Of a DNA stretch of 64,000 bases, positions 45,701 to 56,929 are shown piece after piece (the first letter of the stretch is position 1; each line of letters begins with the position of its first letter). The DNA lies in the NCBI GenBank assembly GCA_009801085.1, contig VNWV01000011.1, positions 372,001-436,000 on the forward strand, in the 5' to 3' direction. The position numbers and the translations under genes are program-made. The stretch comes from Lasiodiplodia sp. COLG20. Taxonomy: Eukaryota; Ascomycota; Dothideomycetes; Botryosphaeriales; Botryosphaeriaceae. Under the pieces are notes generated by a model. The model was not told the origin of the DNA. It ran no database searches and saw only the letters and a list, made by a program, of their open reading frames with translations.

Positions 45701-46449
45701 GCGAACGTCGCTCGACAGCTCGACGGCATCTCTTCTGCAGAAAGACTCACATCACGAAACGCAAAGAGAAGGGGGACGAAAGGAGTGACGGACTGACTGC
45801 TGCTGCTGCTGCCGCCGCCTGCAGCAGCGCATGTGTCATGGCGCGCAAAACAGGCTGGCACTGTGGCGCCGCCCGGCCGTCGCAATTGGCGGCGGGGGAA
45901 CATTTTGTGGCTGGCCTGCTGGCCCATTGGCGTTGCGACGACGACAGCGCTACTTACCCGACGAACGGCAAGTTTTTCTTTCCTTCTTCCGCCCGCCGCC
46001 GCCGCCGCCCCCCGCTGATTGTTGCCGGACTGGTACTTTCGCGTGGTAAAGTAGCGGGTACCTGAAGCCACACGTGGGCGATGGCTGGCTGAGTCTACAG
46101 TGCTTAATCCCACCTTTGCTGGGCCGACCGCGTCGCACATCGTATCGCAGCACCAGATTGTGCAAAGTCAAATGGCGAAAAAAGGTGGGTCTACTTTTTG
46201 GTCTGGGTTGTTGAGAAGTCTTCGGCGGTTACTGCAGGCACAGTGATGATACCAAGCTTTACTAGTGAATCCTACAGTCTATTATTTCGTGAGTTCGTAT
46301 CTGTATATCGGAAACAAGGCCGTGCCAACATTGACAAAAAAGGACCAAGATTATTGAGACCCGCTCGTTATCATCCAGGCCGTGGATATGTGTGCCCCCG
46401 TTCCTCTATAATAATTTACCCGCACCGCAGCAACAGTATAGAAAAGAAA
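42717..46449. other. long gene-poor stretch, GC-rich with triplet tracts at the right
   Basis: 3.7 kb between copy B and the GH16 gene 3' end. The first half is ordinary intergenic DNA. From about 44800 to 46150 the base composition shifts to GC-rich, with CTG and CCG triplet runs (about 45800-45830 and 45995-46013) and a T10/C5 tract near 45029. Frames up to about 176 codons exist on the minus strand but start without ATG or lack any family likeness. Could be a long leader or non-coding transcript; nothing shows that. Confidence 0.4.
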
Positions 46450-47883
46450 TCAGCAGCCGTTGTAGCCCTTCTGCTGCCACATCTTGACGCTCTTGACAAG
46501 CATCTCGCCCTTGTCCTCCCAAGTGGGATACCACTGGTCTCGGGAGTTCCAGAAGTCCCTCCTCGCAGTCGCACTGCCGTCCACCCACGGCTTTCCGGCT
46601 TTACCGTCCTTGAACCAGCCGTTGGTGCCGCCGACGGCGACGTTGATGATCAGGTAGAATTCCTCGTCGAAGGGCGTGGCCTTGCTGCCCGTCTGGCTCC
46701 AGGGGTCAACGAGGCGGGTGCCGTTGGTGTCGGACAGCGGGAAATGGCCCTTCTCCCAGAAGGGCTTGTCGAAGTTGTTGTACATGACCTGGATCAGGCG
46801 CGTGTCGACGTAGGTGAAGATGTATTTCTCGCTCCACTCCATGCCGAAAGTGTGGAAGGCCTTGGAGTAGGTGGTGAGCTTAGCCTTGCGCTTGACATTC
46901 GACGTCCACCATGCATCGGTGGAGACGTCGGGCCCGAAGTGCAGCGCGCTGCTGATGATGTTGTTTCCACCGGTGGGGTATGTGTAGTTGTTTCCGCGCG
47001 CCTCCATGATGTCGATCTCGCCCGACCGCGGCCAGTCGCCATAGGTTGCGTTCTTGGGCAGCATCCAGATGGCGGGCCACAGCCAGTCACCCTCGGGCAA
47101 CTGCGCTACCACCTCCACCCGTCCAAACTTGATGTTAGCGCCCACCTTGGTGTTGATGCGTGCCGACTTGACCGGATTGACGATGGTGCCGTTAGTCGTG
47201 TTAGTCGACGTAACGCAGCTGTACCAGTTGGACCCCGTGCACGTGCCGGCGTCCAGCAGGTTGATGACGTTGTTCGTGTCGATGAGTTTCTGGTCCTGCA
47301 GCGTGGGCTTAAGGTGCAGCACACCGTCCTGGATGAATGCGTTCTCGTCGGTGTCGGTTGTCATTTCGAACTGGCCGTTGCTGTATCCCCACGTCAGCAA
47401 CATATCGCGGCCCACATGGTGAGCAACTTACCCGAACCCGCCCACCTCAACCTCCTTCGTCCACACCTTGCTGTTCAAGCCATTGGCGAAGTTGTCATCG
47501 AGCACGGGGCAGTACTCGTGGTTGATGACGTTGCGCAGGCCGTCCCAGATCAGAACGCCGGTGACACCCAGGCCGATGATGATGCCAATGAGTGGAATGA
47601 TGGTGGTCCACTTGGCCTTTGGATCCTTCACTTCCTTCCATGGCTGCTCAACACTGCCCTTCTTTATCCGCCGTGAGCGGAAGTATCTCTGCGTGACGAT
47701 GCCGTTGGCGCCAATGTCGTAGAAAGAGCCGGTTGCCGATGCCGGCATGGAGCCGTAAGGCGTAGCGAACGGGTTGGACGGGGGGCCATTGCGGGGAGTC
47801 GAGGCAGCGGGGGCAATGCGATCGCTGTCGGGCGTGCTGGGCCGTGGTGTGGCTGTGGCCGTGGTCGTGGCGGTCCCCGACAT
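46450..47883 (-). CDS. GH16 endo-beta-1,3(4)-glucanase-like enzyme, type II membrane anchored
   Basis: Two exons (47883-47432, 47380-46450) give 460 aa. About 90 Ser/Thr/Pro-rich cytosolic residues precede a membrane segment (about 93-113, IIPLIGIIIGLGVTGVLIW), so the catalytic domain faces outside. The GH16 active site is complete: GE272ID274IME277ARG. Surrounding blocks (FGRVEVVAQLPEGDWLWPAIWMLP, HTFGMEWSEKYIFTYVD, LIINVAVGG) are those of the fungal beta-glucanase/glucan-binding branch. The intron joins GGFG to NGQFEMTT. It probably remodels cell-wall beta-1,3-glucan at the plasma membrane. The alternative, a transglycosidase, cannot be excluded from sequence. Confidence 0.92.
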
Positions 47884-50314
47884 GGTAGGTAGCGAAAGTA
47901 ACGCTCGAAAGCGGAATGCTGATGCCCGGCCGGGAAAGTAAAAAACGATGGACGGCTGCGGCTCTCGAGAATTGGAACGAGAGGACGGCTTTAAAGGAAA
48001 CAAAACCACACGAGCGGGACTCGTCAAGATAAGCTTGCTGCACCCAAGGCTCGAAGCAGGCGAAATTTGGCAAAGCCCTCAGGGCCCAGAGCGGCGCGGA
48101 CGACAAGCTGGACTGATCCATCTCGTCCGGGTTGCGCTACAGCCGAGATCCTCATAGGCGGCGATATCCAGGCGGCAAGCGGGCAGCCAAAGACGCGGAT
48201 GCGCGCGAGGGAGCGGGGCGACAATGCGGCGCGACCTGGCCGTATACGGAGAGGCTGCTGGCATGGAGTGGTTCTGCACCTGGCCCTCCATCCCCTGCTA
48301 GCTGGCGGGGGCACAGAACTATCGATACGACTCTGCTAGGCTCCATCTCGTGCTGCATGAGCTGTTAATTGTTTTGTCCACAACAGCCGCACCACGACAG
48401 CCGGGACAATGGGGCGGCTTCTCATTGCCATGTCTGTTGCCAGTCGTTTTGGACCATGGCTTCAGGGGCGGCACAGCCAAGCGACGGGGCCGGGCAGAGC
48501 GGCAATGGACGGCATGGTGCGGAGTAGACTACGCCGTGACGTTGGGGGCGACAGCAGAATATTTCATCAGTGTTGCAGGTTGGCCGGAAGCGGCAGAGCT
48601 TGAGGGCAAAGGCTCCGAGAACAATGCATGACTAGCGCCGCTCGCCAACACAGAAAGGGCAGGCGCTAGGGGGAGCCAAGGCAAGGGCGAACAAAGCGCT
48701 CGCTTCAACCTCATCGAATCTGCCTTCACCAGCCGTCAACCTGCCCGTCCGCCCCGGCCCGTCCGGGCAGCCAGTTTTTCTGCCGTGTGCCGATCCTCCC
48801 TGCCCACGGCGCCTGGCTGGTTCCGCACACTGTCACCCACCCACTCCCCGACGAGCCGCCCTGCAGATAACGGCTCTCGTGGGCTATCAATAGCATCAGT
48901 GCTCTTCAGGCTAACGGATTCGCTCCAGGGGTCTGGAGAGGCCATCGCTGCACCACGCTGCCACGTTGATTTGCACCACCCCAGCGCCCAGCAAAAGAAT
49001 CGCCAGTGCAACCAGCCACTTCGTATCTCAGCCCTTCACACCTTCGCATCCGTGCATTCCTTTTGGTAGCTGCAGCGGTCTGGGTTCCACTGGCTACATC
49101 GCTGTACGCACTATACGGGATCCCGCTGCCGCCTGGATTCATTGGTACGCCCGATAAGAAGCTTTTCCAAACGTGCCATGCGTTCGCCAAGTGGGGAAGT
49201 TCTGCTATTGTATCTGACGAATCTGTGCGGTCGCGACTAGCCCGCACTACCTTATGTCAAAAACATCATCAAAAGCTCCGTCGCCAGCTGCCGGAACTTG
49301 ACTGAGCTCAAGTCGCCTCCCAGTAGGAATCCGACCCGACAATCGTTCGACGTGTGCCCAGGAACCCGAGATCGGCACTCGTCACCCGCGCGCGATTTGC
49401 CCTACGATCTGGCCTCGGTCTTCAACCCCCTTGTCACAGATGCGCTCCGCGCAAATCGTACCCACTTTTTGGGCCCCGGATGCAGCTCCATGACTCTATC
49501 CGAACTTTCCAGTCTCAAAATGTTTTTCAGCTCCGTTTGTGCAGCACTCTTCGACCGTGCCCATGTTCTCGGCCTCCTGCGACCGCATATGGTAAAATGT
49601 CTGAGTTTATCTCGCAAAGTCCGCAGAGCCTCCATGGCTCGATCTAGAACATCCGGAGTGCCCGCCGTTGGATCCATGCGTATGGTCTTGCTATCTCTAT
49701 TCAGCCTCAACAGCTGATGCGGCCGCCCATCCACTTCGTATCACGGGAACAAGCATTAACTCGTGAGTCTTGTTGCCAAGCCTAGTCTTGCTATGTTAGA
49801 GATATCTCGTGCAGAGTCCACATGCCACGCCGTTTGCATTGAGCATCTCTTGTTCTTCTCCCTCTCCCCGTTCTCCCTTTTACTTTCCTGTAGCTTTCTT
49901 CCGTTACAGATCAATTTCTACAGTGGTATTCAATTTCCATCATGGGGCCTCGACTCACCCAACAATTGCTTACATCACTAGTAAAAGCATCAATATTTGC
50001 GCTAATCATAGGATCCCACAGTCGAGTGCGTGACTTTGTTTTGCGACAGTACAGCTTCTCAAACTGTTTTTCGCACAAACTCAAATCAGGCGCGGATCAA
50101 CTACAGGCGCCTTCATGATAACCTATACAATGCTGAAAATGACCCCATTGTTCATTCACTTACGAACCATAGTATTCCAACAACTCAAAACCGCTTTCAT
50201 ACTTAACCCGTAGGGTTCTTGCTTTTTTTCTCTGCAGACACCTCGAACACTCCCGCTTTACGCAAGCAAATACCATCACGTTCAAACTCTATCGAAAGCA
50301 AACAAGTAAGCAAC
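47884..50314. other. long divergent intergenic region
   Basis: 2.4 kb between the GH16 and J-domain genes, which are transcribed away from each other. No convincing exon. A minus-strand frame at 49402-49734 contains an ATG but resembles nothing. The left part is GC-rich, and the last 500 bp before the J-domain gene is T/C-rich leader-like DNA. Confidence 0.45.
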
Positions 50315-51850
50315 ATGCCTTACCCCTCCCTCGCAGAGGAGATCACCGATCTCATCCACCATCGACTTCAGCGCGCCGACCGCCATGAGCGTGGACGCAT
50401 CCTTGAATCTGCGTTGAACATCTACTCTCGCACCGGCAGTGTCGTTGCTTTCTTCCGCAACCAACCCATCGCCTTCTACCACGAGCGCTCCGGCCGTGCC
50501 TTCACTCTTCATGGCATTCCAGTGGAGCTGCAGCAATGCGAGATGGCCCCGATGCCGCGCATCCCGTACCTCGACCAAGTTCTTGAGGACGGTGGTGAGG
50601 TCGCGCCGCAGCATGGTCGCAGCGGTAGAGCCCCTCCGCCATGCTCTTACGATAGGTATGAACCCTCCCGTTCCGCATCCTTCTCCACCCCTTCTTCTTC
50701 ATCTTCTTCTTCCCGCCGCAGCAACGTTCATGGTTGGACGCGCCGCCGCCCCAGCGTTTCCTCTGCGTTCCGCCACACAAAGCCGAAGGATACGCCGTCT
50801 GCGGGTCACCGGCGTCATGACGGCTATGATCGGTTCAGCCGTGACGATAGGTTCACCTACGATGATCGGTCTGCCTACGATGATCGGTCTGCCTACGATG
50901 ATCGGTTCACCCGCGATGATCACTTTGACTACGATGATCGGTTCACTCGTGCAGCAGGTAGGGCCGCCAGCAGGGCCGCCGAGGATGACGCTCGGCACCA
51001 GTTCGAACGCACCTACGGCAGCGACTACTTCACCGACCGCCGTGGCCCTGCGGCGCCTCACGGCCACTACGCAGGCTTCCCCGACCGTAGTGAGTCCTTC
51101 GGGCACAACACTTTCAGCCGCGGCCCGGCTGCTTCTTCCGGCTACTCCACGAACACCTCTTATAGACATGTTGACCCCTCCGGTTTCCATACGGAGACTA
51201 GGGGCCCGGCTGGCGGCTCTTCCGCCTACTCTTCTTCCGGCTTCTACGCTGGCGAGCCGCGTCGTCCGGCTACGTCCTCTGAATACCCTGGTGCTTCGTC
51301 CTTCTACAACACCGAGACCAGGGGTCCCAGCAGCGGCGCTTCGGGATACTCTAGCAACGACAGCTACAGCTACAGCTACGCTGGCGGCGGCCCTCGTGGC
51401 CGTCCTGAGTCCCCCAAGTACAACACCGAGACCCGCGGCCCCGGCCGCTCCAGCTCTCCCGGTAGCAACTACAGCGGTTCTGGCTACAGCGGCTACAACA
51501 GCGGCAGCTCCAGCAACTACGACTCTCGCCCTCCGCCGCGTGCTCAGCCGCAGCCGCACCCGCGCGAGCCGCCGGCCAACGGCAGCATGGCGGACCGCTT
51601 TGAGTGGCTGCTGAGGATGCCGTACGGCTTCTACGAGATCCTGGGCGTCGACAGGGGCGCGAGCGAGGCGCAGATCAAGAAGGCGTACCGGAAGCTGGCG
51701 CTGGTGCACCACCCGGACAAGCACGCCGGCGGCGCCGCCAAGGCCGAGGCGCACAGGCGCTTCCAGGCCATCAACGAGGCGAACGAGACGTTGTCGGATG
51801 CGAGCAAGAAGCACGCGTACGATGGTAATCTCGGCATGGCGCCGAACTGA
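50315..51850 (+). CDS. J-domain (DnaJ-like) protein with C-terminal J domain
   Basis: Single exon, 511 aa, from the first ATG (MPYPSLAEE). The J domain is at the very C-terminus, about residues 437-505: YGFYEILGVDRGASEAQIKKAYRK, then HPD at 466-468 and NEANETLSDASKKHAYDG. HPD is intact, so stimulation of an Hsp70 ATPase is expected. Residues about 1-105 form a folded N-terminal part (ITDLIHHRLQ, SVVAFFRNQPIAFYHE). Between them lies a long disordered region rich in Ser, Gly, Tyr and Arg, with tandem YDDR units and a recurring TETRGP motif. No zinc-finger or substrate-binding J-protein domains, so class III (type C). Low-complexity regions of this kind may drive condensation; that is inference. 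Confidence 0.9.
   Translation: MPYPSLAEEITDLIHHRLQRADRHERGRILESALNIYSRTGSVVAFFRNQPIAFYHERSGRAFTLHGIPVELQQCEMAPMPRIPYLDQVLEDGGEVAPQHGRSGRAPPPCSYDRYEPSRSASFSTPSSSSSSSRRSNVHGWTRRRPSVSSAFRHTKPKDTPSAGHRRHDGYDRFSRDDRFTYDDRSAYDDRSAYDDRFTRDDHFDYDDRFTRAAGRAASRAAEDDARHQFERTYGSDYFTDRRGPAAPHGHYAGFPDRSESFGHNTFSRGPAASSGYSTNTSYRHVDPSGFHTETRGPAGGSSAYSSSGFYAGEPRRPATSSEYPGASSFYNTETRGPSSGASGYSSNDSYSYSYAGGGPRGRPESPKYNTETRGPGRSSSPGSNYSGSGYSGYNSGSSSNYDSRPPPRAQPQPHPREPPANGSMADRFEWLLRMPYGFYEILGVDRGASEAQIKKAYRKLALVHHPDKHAGGAAKAEAHRRFQAINEANETLSDASKKHAYDGNLGMAPN
50828..50949 (+). repeat. 18-bp in-frame tandem repeats (xxYDDR)
   Basis: Units of 18 bp built on TACGATGATCGGTCTGCC; three near-identical copies at 50858-50911 and degenerate ones on both sides. 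Each codes for six residues, YDDRxx. Copy number likely varies between strains. Confidence 0.75.
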
Positions 51851-52366
51851 ATTGAGATGAGAGAGCGGTAAGTCGTTTCTTGTTCTGATTTTTAAAAGCG
51901 AAAGAGATCGAGGGTTTTCATGAGGCCGCTGGCGGTCTCTTTGTTCTCATCGCTGGGCGATGGGATACGAGCATTCTAGGAGTTTCATGGAGTAGGTGAG
52001 TTCCTGACTTTCAAATGTCTTGCGCCTCTAGTATCATTATTGCAAGTATCAATATCATAGCATATTTTATCTTACGAAATCCCATTGTGCCCAAATGTGC
52101 ATGCTAATAAACATGGAAAGGCCTGATCTCCATGTCCATAAGGTTGTGTGATCGAGACAAAGAACAATGACTAGTCCAAAGTAGAATAGAGCCTTGGCTG
52201 TACCAGGAGGACGCATTTATTCAAGAGGTTGATATATGGCTGTTGACGTAATACTGTAAACATAAAGGGCAATCCAATCATTCAATAAGCTGATATTTCT
52301 TCAACCCCTCGACAACACCTCTTCCCGTCTCTCTGGCCTTTCTGTACACCTAGTTCTCTGGCAATC
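51851..52366. other. intergenic, no gene seen
   Basis: 516 bp between two genes on the same strand; terminator and promoter only. Confidence 0.5.
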
Positions 52367-53649
52367 ATGTCCAGCACAACAACCATTTCCGGTCTAACCG
52401 ATCAAACAGAGACACCAGATGCCACATCTCCGGGGTGCACAACCGCCATACCAGGAAAATATGGCCACGTCCCTCCCGATGCCTGCAACTCATACTACAC
52501 CGCCGTCCCCGACTTCAACTCCGCAATAGCCTTCGCCACACTCTTCGGCATCCTAACCCTAGTCCACTTCTACCAAGCAATCGCCTACAAAAAAGCAAGC
52601 CATCATCCGCACCAACACCTTCTCTCCCCATCCCCCAACCGCCCCGCCCCGCCCCTCCCCTCTCCACCGCCCACAACTCTCTCTAACGCACTCCACACCA
52701 CACAGAAATACTGCTGGGTCCTCATCACCGGCGCGCTCTGGGAAACCGCGTCCTTCGCCCTCCGCGCCGTCGGCCAGCGCAACCAGCAGTCGCAGTCCAC
52801 CGCCACCCTCTCGCAGTTCCTCCTGCTGCTCTCGCCGCTCTGGATCAACGCCTTCGCCTACATGACGGCGGGCCGGCTGATCCACTGCTTCGGCTGCGCG
52901 ACGCACACCACTGCACTCGGCATGCGCGCCACGCGCATCGGCCGCGTCTTCGTGTGGTGCGATGTTGTTAGTTTTGTAATCCAGGCGATTGGCGGACTGC
53001 TGCTGGCGCCGGGGAATGCGGCTGAGGCGGTGAGGTTGGGGTCGAGGGTGTATATGGTGGGGGTGGGGGTGCAGGAGGGTTTTATTGTGGGGTTTGCGGT
53101 GGTGGTGGGGAGGTTTTATTGGGGGAAGAGGAGGGGGGAGAGGGGGTATGTGAAGGAGGTGGAGGAGGGACAGGGGTGGGGAGGATGGGGGGCGTGGTTG
53201 TATAGGAGGTGGGAGTTGTTGACGTATGTGCTGTATGCAGTGCTTGTGCTTATTACGGTGAGTTCAGTAGCAGAGGTAGGTTATGTCTCGGCTGACAGTG
53301 GCTGCAGATACGCATCATGTACCGCTTGATCGAATTCGCTGGGGGGTTTGGCCCTTCTAACAAAATCCTTTACAACGAGAACTACTTGCTGTATCTCGAC
53401 GGACTGCCCATGCTTCTCGCAGTCGTCATTCTTGCCGTCGTACATCCGGGAATGGTGTTGCAGGGCCCAGACTCTTCCTACCCAAAGCGCCTGCACTGGT
53501 GGAACTGGGGCAAGAAGCGCGAGCTGAAGCAGGCAACGAAGGAGCGCCAGGTTATGGAACAGGAGGCTGAGATGTTTGCTCGAGAGCGGGCAAATGAGAT
53601 GATAATTGAGGATAGCTTCGTGGGGAGGCGTGGGCAGAATGTTCATTGA
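52367..53649 (+). CDS. RTA1-like seven-helix membrane protein
   Basis: Two exons (52367-53257, 53308-53649; 50-bp phase-0 intron) give 410 aa. Seven hydrophobic segments follow an outside N-terminus with two cysteines. Family blocks of the RTA1/lipid-translocating exporter group are seen: ETASFALRAVG, LLLLSPLWINAFAYMTAGRLIHC, VWCDVVSFVIQAIGGLLL, then across the junction IRIMYRLIEFAGG and ENYLLYLDGLPMLLAVVILAVVHPG. The cytosolic tail is charged. Fungal members are linked to resistance to membrane-active compounds and to flippase-related sphingolipid traffic. The coding strand changes from extreme C-richness (52621-52680: 40 C, 4 G) to extreme G-richness (53041-53100: 3 C, 32 G). Confidence 0.92.
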
Positions 53650-54691
53650 TGGCTAAGCAACCACTTCACCTATTCACCAAATTTGTGCGGGCTACCGGAT
53701 TCATCTCACTGCAAATGTCTTATGATCATTCGGTTTCTAATTTAGCTTTCCCGAAATGGCATCTCCTGAACAGATTATTTTGTCACCTGTTTCTTCTGTT
53801 TCTTTTTTTTTTAGTTCAAGACATTATGGTAGTATTTTAATTAGAGAGGTCGTATGTGCGACGGTTCCACAAATACTACGACCTTCCTCTCTCGGCATAT
53901 ATCTACTTCGCCTTTGCTTATTTGCTTCTCTGGCCTGAATATTGGTTACACTGCATATAGGCAACCTCCAAAATATGGAACATCCCCAAGGCTGAGATGA
54001 GTCCGATCGCAGGCGTCTGCTGGTTTTTTTTGGACAGTAGAACGGTGTTCTCCCAACACACTAACTTATTGGCTGGAAGCGTTGAAGTTGAAACCCCCTT
54101 GTGTTATTGAAGAACACACAGAATGATCCATAAGCTTTCTGTGGAGCAGCGTAGAATATATGCGCGCCGGTAGCTAGCAAACAGCAAGCAACAAACGAAG
54201 AGGGGAGAATATCATGGAATCCACCGGATACTCTGTCAGTTATTCCACAAGGAGCCATAACAGGATGATGCGGTTGTGCGTGACAGCTTTGGTGAATTCC
54301 TTGAGACCAAAATTCAGTTGACCCAACAGGGTACGGTCCTGTATCACCAATAAACTTTTACAGTTGACCGTTTAAAATTTAAAAGGTGATTCTGAAATAA
54401 TCCTTCAGTACATTACATTCTCAGAGGAAGATTAGTATGCTCCCCTCTATAGATTCAGGATGCGGATGCGGATGCGGCAACTTCCAAAGCCAGCCTATCC
54501 CCGTGGTATCTTGGAATGGATGATTACACGTCGTCGAATGCATCCACCTTAGCTCTCGGCAGAGCAGAATGCGGTATGAATCGCCGAAACCGTGAAATGG
54601 TGTCAGGCAGGATTTTTCTCGAAAACCCGGCTCCCCAGGAACGCAATATGATCAAATAAGGTTCCCCGCCCAACCCATTATTTGCTTTGAT
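53650..54691. other. intergenic between convergent genes, no gene seen
   Basis: 1.04 kb between two gene ends. A GGATGCGGATGCGGATGCGG repeat (3 units of GGATGC) lies near 54458-54477. Nothing else stands out. Confidence 0.5.
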
Positions 54692-55674
54692 TCACTTTCT
54701 CTGCGTCCCCTCCAATTCCGAGATATACGCCGGCTGCAACTCATGCCTCGTCTGCGCCGCCGACAATTCCTGGACCGGCGCGCCGGCCAACTCTCCACCC
54801 AGCCTCCTCTTCTCCGCCTCCGCCTCCGCCCCCTTCCGACTCGCCCTCTTCCCAATCATAAACCCACCAACGCACGCCGCCACGATCAACAACACACCCA
54901 CGCCCACACCGACGCCAATCCCCGCCTTCGCACCCGTGCTCAACCCGCTGTCCGAAGAACCACCACCGCTATCCGAACTCCCAGCCGTCGCGGCCGCCGT
55001 TCCCGCGTCCGCGCTGCTGCCGGGCGAGACGGTGGTGGTGGAGGTGGGGAGGACGTTGGTCCAGGAGGGGTCGTTGGAGGCGCGGCGGACGATGGGGCCG
55101 TAGGCGCGGACGGTCTCGCCGGCGGAGACGGAGACGGTGGTGGTGCCCGAGTCGAAGGGGCTGACGAACCAGTAGCTCGAGACGGTGAAGGTGTCGGACG
55201 AGGGGAAGGCCGAGACGCAGGCGAAGATCTGGCTGGTTTCGATGTCGCCCATGCAGAAGTAGCCGCTGTTTTGTGACGTGGTTGGTGAGTTATTTTGCTT
55301 TCTTTTTTTCCTCTTCATTTTATGGAAAATGGAGGGAATTGTGGGGCTGCTGGAGGCTATGACGTGGGTGATGAATGGTGATGGCGGTGCCGGACTTACG
55401 ATGGACAACATGTTGCTACTGTTATGGCATCTGTCGAGCTGGTTGATGCCTTGGTGCATGCATATGTGTAGCCAGACGGGCAAACTCCGGGAGAGTAGAA
55501 GTATGATACATCGCGGTTGAAATTAGGCGGCAAGCATTCCGGTGTATAAGCGGTGGTGCCGAGTTGGAGCCATGATCCGATTGAATTTGATCCGTAGAAG
55601 AACGAGCTAAAGCACTGTGAGGAGGCCGCCGAAGGGGTCCAGGTAGTTGTGAGAGCTCCAAGATATGCAGTCAT
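54692..55674 (-). CDS. cysteine-rich single-pass membrane protein (fungal surface/sensor-like)
   Basis: Two exons (55674-55400, 55265-54692; intron 134 bp) give 282 aa. The N-terminal half is extracellular-type: QCFSSFF, PECLPP, YFYSPGVCPSGYTYAC, ATCCPSGYFC, a cysteine pattern widespread in fungal proteins of unknown role. A Ser/Thr/Gly stalk and one membrane helix (about 206-230, glycine/valine-rich) follow, then a charged cytosolic tail (KRASRKGAEAEAEKRR). This layout is like fungal wall-stress sensors (Mid2/Wsc style), but the ectodomain is not WSC. No N-terminal signal peptide is obvious, so the topology is inferred. The intron junction rebuilds TCCPSGYFC. Confidence 0.8.
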
Positions 55675-56929
55675 GGCCAGCGGTGTATTTTAGAGCCCGC
55701 AGCTCGAATGTTTTTGACGCTACGAAGCTTCGACGGCGATTCGGGGATAAAAAAGCTGAGGGAGGTTGGACGTCGCAATTTCATGGGTGGAGCATGACTG
55801 CTTATACCTGAATCATTGGCATCTGGACAACGTCTGCCGTGGAAAAAGTGGGACTCGATGGGTTGGTATGTACGTGAATTCGCGTGGAGAAACGCGGCAC
55901 TCCCTTTCTACTTCATGTCACCCAGCTCCGATCAAGGCTGTGTTCTGCAAACGCGGCTAATTAAATCCACACATTCGTCCACCGTGGTCAAGGGTCATGC
56001 CACACAGCCTTCAGGTCCGTTGGGACAGGGAGACGATTGGATGGGTCTTGGCCCCCACTGCTAGGGTTGACGCACCTTCAAGGTACCGGCAATCGGGCAC
56101 GGACACGGAGCTGGATTTCCGCGGTGCACCGTGCGGAGTTACCGCTGCATTTTGGGGCAAAAGCCGACGGTACAAGCGGTAACACGGCTGTGATAGGTAT
56201 AGGTGCGTACGCAATGGGGCAGCGATCTGTCTTATGCCCACTCGATATCCGCCGAACGCTGGCCCCTGCAGGCCAGGCGGATGCCCAGAGTTGCTTGTAT
56301 ATTGGGTGGCTGAACATCTCTCAAGAAACGCCAACGTAAATGCTACGTGCGATGTCTTAATGATTTAAATTCTTCTTTTTTTCACAAAGCCCAAAGGTAT
56401 AGCATGTCGGTTCTTTGCTCTTGCCAAGATGATGAGTGCAGATCTTGGCTTTCAGGCCACGTTCCGAGCCCTAAGTGTCCGGCTTGGGTATGTGGTGATT
56501 CACGTTGACGCGACCCGACGAACTTCAAAGCAAATTCCTAATTCGCAGGGTTGGACAGAGCTGAGTAACTACAAAATTCATGCGCGATGCAGGGATGCAC
56601 ATATGTGATCGTCTCCCTCACCTTTTATTTGTCAGTCCAAGAGTTTCAGGTCGCACTCCCGGACGCTCACGTCAGCGCCGTCATTCAAAAGAGCATGAGC
56701 TGCATACAGGTTGCTCAGACTTTTTGACCCAATAGCTTCGACTTGACTGGCTTTTCATTAAGCTTCGCTTCAGCTATTAATATGATTAGGTCGACTTCCT
56801 GAAATACAAATCGGTGTGTTCTCTGACCTAAAATATCAAGAGACAAGTCCGTCGCCTTTCATTGCCAGGTATTGCGCAAAGCCGGCCTCAGGAAAATGCC
56901 TTGACGGACCGCGCAGCCGTCCTTTCTCC
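55675..56929. other. intergenic, no gene seen
   Basis: 1.26 kb upstream of the membrane protein and downstream of the GH1 gene. Short frames only. Confidence 0.5.

Noticed and set aside
45088..46140. Minus-strand frames of up to 176 codons in the GC-rich block
   Set aside because: Low-complexity composition, no splice support, no recognisable domain.
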